This document shows, piece after piece, positions 55,104 to 64,000 of a stretch of DNA of 64,000 bases; position 1 is the first letter of the stretch; every line of letters begins with the position of its first letter. The notes under the pieces are model-generated. The model made no database searches. It was not told where the DNA came from and saw only the letters and a program-made list of their open reading frames with translations. This DNA comes from Citrus sinensis. Lineage: Eukaryota > Streptophyta > Magnoliopsida > Sapindales > Rutaceae. Where the stretch lies: contig NC_068556.1 of assembly GCF_022201045.2 (NCBI RefSeq), forward strand, positions 6,488,001 through 6,552,000. The letters are read 5' to 3'. The translations under genes and the position numbers were made by a program.

Positions 55104-56955
55104 CTAGAATTATCTGCACTTGTGAATTTTGGTCAAAGTCGAGTGATTTTGCTATATCTTGACATGAGAAACGTTATAACGTTTTCATTATGTGTGAAAG
55201 ATCCTATTGGGATATAGTCAAGGGCTGAAGCTTTTAAAGGGTAAATTCAGAGCCAGACTTATCGTCATCAATATGTATAAGCATACATGAAACCCATGTT
55301 TCATATCAAAGAACATATTCACTGCTGATTATTACAAACTGCTGAGCCATGGCGTTAGGGAAAGGTTTGTTTCTTGTTTAAAAATTAGGTGAATGGTGCT
55401 TAAATCTCTAATAGATTATCTCCCACTTTCATCTCTTAGAACCCTAATTTTCCTTTTTAACCGCTAATAACATTTTGATGACACACGTGACATGATTTCG
55501 TAACTTCATGTGAAGATTATTAAACTTATGAGTCTAACAGAGTAATGTGTTGTTGTAACATCGCTTACCATAACATGAACAACAATGACCTTACAAGATA
55601 CCCTGTATGTAAACCTCTGTCTCCAATCTTTTTCCTTCAATCTTTTATAATTTAACATATTTAAGCTATCTTAGACTCTTAGAAAAATCTAAACTAATTA
55701 GACATTTTCACAATTTTATTCACTTTCTTGCGTGAATATTTTTCCTTTGGCACGTTCTGGCCCGGGGATAAGATGGTGGACGCTGCCACAACCGATTAAT
55801 TAATAAATAAATAAACAACCCTCTAAAATCAATTTTAGTTTATAACACATGCGTGCCATCGTCTTTTTCTCTCTTTTAACTTTTTGTTCAAATTTAATGC
55901 GAAACCAATCCTAATAAAATAGCATTACTTTTCCTTACCATTTTATTCTTCTTTCGATGATAAAACATTAAAAATAAAATAAAAAATTGAGCTCTAGATG
56001 ATTGGTTGTAACTTAGGACAAAACAAATTCAAGCCGACGTCGAATTGTCCCTTTGCTTCATGGATTTTGTTTGAGTGAAAAATAATTTTGTCAACCGACT
56101 GTCAAGACTTGGAAATAACTTGCGGGTTTCTCTTTCCTTTGGACTTACGCATTTAGAAGAAATTAGGAATTTGATGATGACGGAGCAAGACCAGTGCTTT
56201 ACTACTTTTTTTTTTATATTTTTTTTCCTTATTTTATTTTCGTTTGATATTTCCTTTAAATTTAATGATAATTTATAAACTTTTTTTTTTTGAAATAGAA
56301 GTGGACCAACTGTAGTTAAGACCGTTAAATCGGCCGTTAAAATTTACTTGGGCACCGAGACAACAGTCCTGCGCTCTAATTTTAACACTTGTCGTTCTGT
56401 CTTGGCCCAATCCAAAAGATAAATTAATTAATAACAATAAAATTCATTTAAAAGTCATCAAGCAAATTGATCGCAGTCAAGAGGGTGCGGTCCAGCTCAG
56501 CAGATTCCGCCGAACTCACGAAAGCTTGTCGTCTAATCGAGCGGCCACGATCTCCCATAAACTAAACCCATCACTCCGCCTCATGCGCACCGAATCATAA
56601 TGCGTTGTATTCCCAAAACACCCTCCTCAACGTTGCAAAACACGTTCGCTCGCTCGCACCGGGACCAAGGGCATTATCGGGTAAGTACAATTTACAGTGT
56701 ACAGAGACATCAATTAGTTGAGTTCAGTGGTTAAGCTACCTCTAAACACAAAAGGTGTCTGAAAAACATTTTTCAACAAAACAAAAAAGAAAAATGTCCA
56801 AAATGTATTATTGATTCTTGATTTTCTCCTTTTATTTCGTTAATGGCGGATCTCGTCTCACATTATCTCTATATCTGTTCGTTTTGAAATTTCTCTTTTA
56901 AATTTTGAAAACCGCAACGGTCACTATATCTGTTCGAGCTAAACCGAGGACGAAG
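55104..56955. other. Spacer and upstream region of the IST1-like gene
   Basis: No gene is visible. The GC-richer part at 56470-56690 upstream of the start codon is likely promoter or 5' UTR of the IST1-like gene. The ORF at 56075-56278 is low complexity. Confidence 0.45.
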
Positions 56956-59900
56956 ATGCTGGACGGATTGTTAGGTCGAGGTTTTGCCTCTAAGTGGTTC
57001 GTGCTCTGATCTCTCTCTTTGTATTTTTATTCTTATGCATATAATATATTTGTTTCTCTTTTTTTTCCTTTTAAAAAAAAAATTGTGTTTAATATGATTG
57101 ATTTTTTTTACAGTAAGTCGTTGATAAAATTGGTAAAGAATCGGATCGATGTGATAAGAAGAAAGAGAAATGCTACTCAGAAATTTCTGAAGAAAGATAT
57201 TGCTGATCTGCTCTCTAATGGACTCGACATTAATGCTTATGGCAGGGTAATTATTTATTGATTTTTTTTTAATTTACGTGTGATCTTTTTTTTTCCAAAA
57301 AAAATGTTAAAGTTTTACGAAGTCGCATTTTCAGCAGTTCTTGAATGTCTTGAGATCTTAGGTTTGTTGATTTTTTTTTTCTTGATTTTGTATCGATTTA
57401 AGATGTGAATGTTGTTGAGTTGATGCTTTTGCAATGTGATGAAACAGGCCGACGGTCTACTAGCTGAGCTGAACGTTTCGTTTTGTTATGATTTTGTTGA
57501 GCAATGCTGTGATTTTGTTTACAAGAGTCTTTCAGTTATGCAGAGACTCAGGTACGAGTGGAGTGGCTCCACTGCTATTATTGCACAGTATTAGATTGTT
57601 TGGCCTCTAATTTAATTTACTCGTGGAATGAAGATGTCGTGTAGAATGCAACAGTTATTGTAGTTGTGGTTTTATATGCATGCATGCATAGGTTTTTATG
57701 ACATCAGTCCTAACCAAGTTAATAGTCATCTATGTCATAATTGAAACATGTTACCAAATTTGCATTCCATTTAAAAGTTTGGTATATTTTTTCTATTTAC
57801 TCTGTTGCATAATTGTTATGGTACTGGTGACTTTTGATGTTCCTAGTTTGATTTTCCAGATTACCAGTTTAACGACTCTGGTATTGATGCTAGAATTTCT
57901 TTCCTAGTATTGTTGGAAAATCCTTGGGTTTTAGTATCAGTGAGAAGAAATTATATGCTCTGTTGAAGTGCATGTCAGAACTCTAATTTTGCCAGAGGTT
58001 CATCAGCAAAATGAGCCTAGAGAGTTGAGCACACGTATGCTTTTCACAATCTAATGGTTCCTGTTCCTAGAGTTTGTGAGTCAATACAAGTGCACTTATA
58101 ATCTGTTTGGAAGGATCAATAGCTAAAATCATGCCTGTAAAACTCCACTAAGAATATATGGTAGATGGCAAGCAACATTGAAGCGTGTGGTTGAAACTTC
58201 ATAGCCGGGAGGGTAATAGCACATGATGTGATCTTATGATTATGTGTTTTTCCTGTTGATGGTTTTATCCTTGGAAGATGCACTAATGGAGTGGAGTTAA
58301 ACTTGTGAGAATTTGCTTGGTTCTGGCTTCATTTTATTCTTTGACGTTTTTCTTTGTATTTCAAACTGAAACACTTTTTAACTTTGTAGATTTTATTGAA
58401 AAATTGCTAATTTCATGGTTGCCTTTACAGTGCTTGCCCCATGGACTGCAGAGAGGTTGTATCGTCCCTGATGTTTGCTGCTGCAAGATTTTCTGATCTG
58501 CCAGAGTTGCGTGACCTTAGGCATATATTCTATGAGAAATACGGAAATTCCTTGGAACACTTTGCGAATATGGAGGTAGTTTTCTGTAGATCTACATCTA
58601 TGACTTTATAAATCTACAACCTCATTTTCTATAACTGACATCTTAAGTCTCATTAATAGTTTGTGGAGAAATTATCTTCCAAGCCAGCTACAATGGATAA
58701 AAAGATTCAGTTAATGCAAGATATTGCATCAGAGTATTCCATCAGATGGGACTCCCAAGCTTTTCAACAAAGGATGTCAAAACCCTCTGCATCTGTCCAG
58801 GTATGCGCCTCTTTATTTCCCTTTCATGATTGACATCATTATGAGTTAGAATTAGAAAGTAGATAGAGAAAACGGTTAAATTCTTTTAATGGTTTTTGCC
58901 TTATTTGAGAAACTGTTCCTAAGGTATTTGCGATTGGTGAATGTTTTTGCAGGACCAACCTAGAGATTGTGGTTATTTTAGTGTCTCTAATGATAAATAC
59001 AAGTCAATCAATGCCAAGGACACCATACCAAATGAAGACAATCATGATGTTTCATATAAAGATAGGATTGATGGGCACAGATCACACATTGGTAGAGAGG
59101 ATAATGCCGCAGTTAGAATTGAGCCTAGCTTTCAGCCCAGATTGGCATCCTCAAGCAATGGATTCAAGCCACTCAATGGCAGAGAAGAAAGCAAGCCAAA
59201 AATGGATGATATTTCACTCCAAGGAAAGCAAGGCATCATTGGCGATAAAGATTGGAATGGAGAGAAGGACGCTGTCCTAAAAACGGTCAGAGGCAGCAGT
59301 TCAACTCATGGGAAAAGAATGGAGTCCATTGACGGTACACTCAAGCCGCATGGTGGTAGGGAGAATGCTGTACCTAAGAGAGAAGGCAAGGACAGTTCAC
59401 CTTATGAGAAGCCCTTTATTTCTCCTAGTTATATGGGGCAGCATGTTAAGAGTGATGGAAATGACCCACTTGACTCTTACAGCTGTGGTGGCCAACACAA
59501 GAATTCAAATTTAAGGAAAGTGCAGGAGGAAGAAATAACGAAGTTTAAATCCTACTGCAATAATGCACTCCCCCCACCTTATGTGAAATCAAAAGATAGT
59601 TCTATCAAATCAAAGGACAGAAAACATGGAGCCAATTTAGGATCCTCACATCTTGGTTTTGATGATAATGAAGTTCCTAAAGATCCTTCAGTGCATATTA
59701 GAGCTAATTCTGCTGATAGATCACAGAAGCAGTTAGGATCCGATCTTCATGAGCATGAGAGGGAGATTGTTGGAACCAAAAGGGTTGATGGCCATGCTGT
59801 TGAAAAATATCGCCACTATAAGTATGACGATGCTGGGAATCCTATACCAAAACCTAGATCAGTCAGGAGGAGACACCATAAATCAGCATCTGGTAATGAT

Positions 59901-60377
59901 GATGTTGGCAGTGTTGGAGATGTGGAAGTTGTAAAAAGAAGATCAAGAAGCAGGAGAAGGGATGATTCCCGACAAGGCCTACAAATCTTGTTTGATGATG
60001 ACCGGTGTGAGAACGATGAAGAGGAAAGGAAAATGGACAAGCTCTTGATGTACTACAGTATGAAACCATCGACATATGAGCCGGGACTGTTGAAAAGAAA
60101 GTCCAAAAGTCATCATGCACATCATGGGGTCAACAATGCAGGTGAAGCGCCTCAGACTCTAGATAGAGATGTTCCTGATGAGATGTCAGAGATAGTTCCT
60201 GCTCCTGCCAGATCAATTTCCCTTCCCAAAGAACAAGCAACTCCAAAGACAACCAAAGTGTTTGCTCGTGCTGCATCCTTTCAACCAGATAGGTTGAATG
60301 AAGCTCGACATGTGCACCCAAAATTACCAGATTATGATGATTTGGCTGCCCGCTTTGCAGCACTGAAAGGGAGGTAA
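56956..60377 (+). CDS. IST1-like protein (regulator of Vps4 activity, ESCRT-III related)
   Basis: Six exons: 56956-56996, 57114-57246, 57448-57551, 58431-58575, 58660-58800 and 58953-60377. They encode 662 residues with all junctions in frame. Residues about 10-180 form the IST1 domain: KSLIKLVKNRIDVIRRKRNA, FLKKDIADLLSNGLD, AYGRADGLLAELN, EQCCDFV and DLPELRDLRHIFYEKYG. The long last exon codes a polar, probably disordered region with basic RRRHHKSAS and RRSRSRRRDDSRQ patches. The C-terminus, LPDYDDLAARFAALKGR, fits a MIT-interacting motif of the MIM1 type, which would contact Vps4/SKD1 or LIP5. Such proteins tune the ESCRT ATPase in multivesicular body sorting. The gene is complete. Confidence 0.93.
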
Positions 60378-61143
60378 ACCACCAAGCAATTATTTTCCGT
60401 CTACTCATTGGTATGATATCGTCAAAGTAATCTTCTTGCTTTCATTTCCCTGAGTTGGGTCTGGTGCTGAGTTTGAAAGAAGAATGGAGGCAGGCGCTGA
60501 CCTCCATCAACAGTAAGTGAGTGCTCCCACAAGTTTGTCCCTTTGAATTAGCAGTCATAGGATTAAAGTCCTTATGTGCATGTGCACTGACGGTATTCTT
60601 TTGGTGCTCTTAGATTTGCATCAATAGCAGATTGTAAAAGTTGTAATGTTGAGTGTAACTTGATACAAAGAATTGAGAAGGCTGTGTCTACTGTGTTGTG
60701 GTTCTATTTTCTAAAAGCAGTTACTTACAGTAAATTTGTTCTGTAATGGTTCTATTACGTTAACCATTTTTTAGTTATAAAATTTATGTGCCGACATTAG
60801 CCACAAAGAATGGCGATGAACTTTGCCATGAAAATGTTCAGGCATGGATTTTGTCTTTTTGTCAGTTTTTTTAGCTCATTTTTTTATTTAACCATTTTTT
60901 GCCATTGACCACTATGACCTCCAACATCAGGAAATCGCTCGCAGTTGAGAACAAAAAATTCTTAAATTCCCCATGCCCCGTGCCCTAAAAGATTCGCTTC
61001 CCGTCTCCTGTACTTGTCAAAGGTAAATGACTGTTTCCCGCCAAAAGGACTTACTGGCTCTTCCTTTATTACTGTCCTTTTACTGTCTCCTTTCCTCTTC
61101 ACAGAGAGAGAGAGACGAACCAAAATAGAGAGGCAGGGCAGAG
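60378..61143. other. 3' UTR of the IST1-like gene and promoter of the next gene
   Basis: The first half is probably 3' UTR. A CT/GA-rich leader with an agagagagag run at 61104-61114 lies just before the next ATG. Confidence 0.4.
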
Positions 61144-61977
61144 ATGAAGGGCGCATCCAAGGTGATAGTGGGAGCAACACTGATAATGGTGGTGAGTCTT
61201 GCCATTGTGTTAGGTCTCGTGCTAGTGCTCTTAATTGAGCTCTACTGCTCTCTCTTACTCCGCAGGCGTCGGCTCAGGAACACCACCACCAACATTTCTT
61301 CTTCTCTGCCTACACAAACCCAAGAACAATCAGCGAGCCCTCTCAGTAGCTTCTATGCCCAGGGAGTTCTTGATGCTCCAAGAAGCTTGCTCTTCCCTGA
61401 CGTTTCTTCAAAAGAAACCAAGGTAGAAATGAAGAACCAAAGCTTTCAACCCCATCACAGTGTCCTTGAAATTCATACCCAAGAACCAAACACAAGCCCT
61501 CATTGTCTAGGCATCATATCTCAATCCTCCCCACCAACTCCCTTCATCACGTCACCTCGGCCAACTCAAGATACCGCAGCTCAAGTTGGTTCCAACAGTG
61601 CTCGTAATGACAAAGCTCGTGGTGGTAGCATTGGCGGGGAGCATTTTGTGTACATATCCAATCCCATTTACGACAACGATGCAAGCAGGCTGAGCATGGC
61701 AGATACTCCGTTTGAAACTCCGGATACATCGCCTTCGCGACTAGAATCAGGTGGTGGTTCTTCCAGCGAAGACGAGATAGCCCCGGCATCACCATCTAGT
61801 CCACAGCCGGTGCCAAACACGCCTCCATTGACTCCAATGAAGAAGCTCCCGGCAGAAGCTTGTTCAGTTTCTTTGAGGGATGCCAGGTCGCTTGGCACGT
61901 CAGGTAGTGACTCTGTTAGTAACAATGGCCATTCGTCATCATCTTCAGGGTCTGCATGTACATCTCCTTCATGGTGA
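61144..61977 (+). CDS. Membrane-anchored Ser/Pro-rich protein of unknown function
   Basis: A single-exon frame of 277 residues. The first ATG (MKGASKVIVGATL) follows a plausible CT/GA-rich leader and is chosen because the hydrophobic segment begins at once. Residues about 7-40 form one long transmembrane anchor, followed by LLLRRRRLRN. That places the rest in the cytosol by the positive-inside rule. The body is Ser/Pro/Thr-rich and disordered, with FYAQGVLDAPRSLLFPD, YISNPIYDNDASRLS and repeated TPFETPDTSPSR/NTPPLTPMKKL proline-directed sites. It ends in a Ser-rich tail, SSSSSGSACTSPSW. The N-terminal anchor resembles those of plant ATL proteins, but there is no RING finger. I do not recognise the family. 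Confidence 0.75.
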   Translation: MKGASKVIVGATLIMVVSLAIVLGLVLVLLIELYCSLLLRRRRLRNTTTNISSSLPTQTQEQSASPLSSFYAQGVLDAPRSLLFPDVSSKETKVEMKNQSFQPHHSVLEIHTQEPNTSPHCLGIISQSSPPTPFITSPRPTQDTAAQVGSNSARNDKARGGSIGGEHFVYISNPIYDNDASRLSMADTPFETPDTSPSRLESGGGSSSEDEIAPASPSSPQPVPNTPPLTPMKKLPAEACSVSLRDARSLGTSGSDSVSNNGHSSSSSGSACTSPSW

Positions 61978-63300
61978 TTTCGGAAAATTTCTCGCAAAGT
62001 TCTCTACTTGTGGGTAATTTTGCTTTTCCTTTTCTAATTTCCTTCTTGGGTGAGCTTTCGGAGTTGGTTTTTTTTTTTTTTTTTTTGTGAATACAGTAGA
62101 GATAGTACCAGTGCAGCTGCAGCATGTCTTTTTTGTTTCTTTGCAGGCGTGACCATGGCTCGGTCACCCAGGCCAGGCCACGTCTACGCCAACTGAAATT
62201 TCTTCTATTTTTTTTTTTTTTTTAAGTTTGCAGAGTTGCTCTTTTGTTTTTATTTGCTTGTGTGGGTGTTTTTGGAAAGATGTGGTCTCTTTTCTCCAGC
62301 AGTCTAAAATAAAACGAGTTTGTTTTGGGATAGTGAAGATGCATGTGAATTGACCAGACGACCAAAAAATTGTACAATAGAAAATTAAAAGAAAAAATCT
62401 CTCTATTTTTGAGGAACCTCGAGTGCTGATTTCTATGCCAAATAAAACAATAATAATATCAGCAGCGAGGCTTTTGTCCACTTCATATTATGACAACTCT
62501 TCTTGTTTTCCATTAGTGGTCGAGGCAAGAAGCTTCAGTTCTGCACTTGCTTGAATGTTATTTTAATGGATTAGGATTCTTCCTTATTATTTTTATTCAC
62601 TTTCAGTCTCTTATAATTTTTTTAATTTAGTAAAAAAGATTAGTTTAATTATCGACATTAAAATTTAAAGCTCAATCTTATCACTTATTTAACTAAAAGA
62701 GATTAGAAGAGATTAAAAAAAAAAAGGGATCATTGTTCTACCTTAATCATAGAATCCTGTAGTGATTTGGGTACTCCTCCAATACTCTCTTAGCTGTTTA
62801 TTTGCTCATACTTTATTGTTGATTTATGCTTTAATGTGCACGTTTTGAGATATTTGGGACCAATTCACCATTTAGTTAGTAAAATCATATACACACACCC
62901 AAGTAAAAAGAACTGGAAGCCGATGAATCTTAGTAAACGAAGCAAGCAAATGCAACCACGCATTAACTACTGTTTAGCTTCAAGTTAACCACGCCAAAAT
63001 GATTAATGAACCGAGTTCTTGAAGCAACAACTACATCAATTGCCAAGTAAACATGCTGTGAAAGAAATTTATTGCTGTTCCAAAAGATCAAATATAAAAA
63101 AACAAGTTCACTAGAATACATAAGAAAAACCCCAAGGGCATCAATAGATCCACTCAAGCAGCAAATTCAACAACAAACCCCCCAGTTTGGAGGCAAAAGA
63201 ATGAAGGCATATGTAAACAGATCTCCTGCTTCGCAATTCAATGTAACCCAGTCAGGCTGCCAAAAGAATGATTACAAGCTAGTCTTTTAAATTTCTTATC
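61978..63300. other. Spacer between convergent genes
   Basis: Contains the 3' UTRs of the membrane-anchored protein gene (plus strand) and the AAA ATPase gene (minus strand), with T runs near 62070 and 62208. No gene. Confidence 0.5.
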
Positions 63301-64000
63301 CTAAATGCCTAAGCGTAATAAAAGCTTTAGACCTGCTTCCAAATCCTCTAAGGTGATGGTGCGCAATTCATCAGTGTCTAAACAGTCAAAACTGAGCCTA
63401 AGGTCCAAATTCTCCCTTGCATTGACTAGCATCGGATCCACTAAACCTCCATTCATCTCCCTGCGCTGCTTTTCTGTTGTTTCTTTTTCTATGAGTGCTG
63501 CAATTGCATCCATGCTACAAGAAGAGTGCAGCTTAAATCCATACAACAAGCTATCCTCTGTTTGATTGTTCATCTTGATATGGAGGATCTTGGCCAACTC
63601 TTCAGAATTGAAATCATTAAAATGAAAAAACTTGGTTACCCTTCGGCAGAAGCCTTCATTAGAAGCAATTACGCGCTTCATTGGTTCACTGTAGCCAGCA
63701 AATATGACTACAACTTTTCCGCCATCCATAACAGACATGATCTCTTCTAAGGCTTCTATGCCATAGTCTTTATCATCTGCTTTCTGCATGGGTATTAATC
63801 GATAAGCTTCGTCCACAAAAAGAATTCCTCCCTCAGCTTCTTTTATCTGGGAACAATAGTTCATAAATTAGTTTGTTTTACATTTGTTTTTACCAAATAA
63901 AAGTTAAACACGTAATTTCAGAAAGCAAATGGCCCACCCTTCTTCTAGTCTTTGGTCCAGTATGACCAACAAATTCACCAACCAAATCTGTTCGCTGTAC
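63301..64000 (-). CDS. CbbX-type AAA ATPase, 3' part (runs off the window)
   Basis: Two exons are visible, 63938-64000 (cut by the window edge) and 63301-63846, joined at a phase-0 GT-AG intron; 202 residues are seen. VGEFVGHTGPKT precedes the Walker B segment GGILFVDEAYRL. Then come a sensor 1-like VVIFAGYSEPM and the arginine-finger region SNEGFCRRV, followed by a helical lid ending LLLRLGI. The order matches CbbX/SpoVK-type AAA modules. In plants this module is usually fused to N-terminal ankyrin repeats (Arabidopsis At3g24530), which would lie beyond the window. The Walker A motif is also outside. Exact function is unknown; rubisco-activase-like remodelling is known only for true CbbX. 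Confidence 0.9.

Overview
The window is nuclear DNA of a flowering plant, almost certainly a eudicot. Evidence: GT-AG introns in every recognisable gene, long AT-rich intergenic stretches, a plant class C heat shock factor, a plant kinesin-13, an IST1-like protein, a cytosolic tRNA-Leu, and plant-type non-LTR, LTR, hAT-, Mutator- and PIF-like elements. Citrus or a relative is my guess from the style of the repeats and of the ankyrin fragment; it is not demonstrated.

Layout. 1-19 kb is a transposon-rich stretch without a supportable host gene. It holds a Mutator-like MITE (4797-5262), a Tourist-like element carrying a nested poly(A) retro-insert with three hairpins (5898-6902), a 5'-truncated dead L1-type LINE (7183-11625), three consecutive hAT-like non-autonomous elements (11917-15345), an orphan cluster of CACGTG boxes and a small Tourist-like MITE (18214-18588). 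HSFC1 lies on the minus strand at 19247-20396. A tRNA-derived SINE sits at 22288-22544, followed by a long quiet gap. The 12-exon kinesin-13 gene KIN13B is on the minus strand at 30184-34746. From 36.4 to 48 kb come a non-autonomous LTR retrotransposon, a solo LTR, and a PIF/Harbinger region. That region has a broken transposase gene split by a 1.37-kb Mutator-like element, an ankyrin gene fragment and a Myb/SANT-like ORF with a locally duplicated tail.

The right third is gene-dense: tRNA-Leu(AAG), a UBE2T/UBC37-type ubiquitin E2 with an unusual tail, a small predicted plastid protein, an IST1-like ESCRT regulator, an unrecognised membrane-anchored protein, and the 3' end of a CbbX-type AAA ATPase that runs off the window.

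HSFC1, the UBC37-type E2 and the AAA ATPase have Arabidopsis counterparts that, from memory, are near neighbours on chromosome 3 (At3g24515-At3g24530). The window therefore looks like a conserved gene block expanded by transposons, with KIN13B, IST1 and others interspersed. The host genes are single transcription units with unrelated roles (heat-stress transcription, microtubule depolymerisation, ubiquitin transfer, ESCRT/Vps4 regulation), not a pathway cluster.
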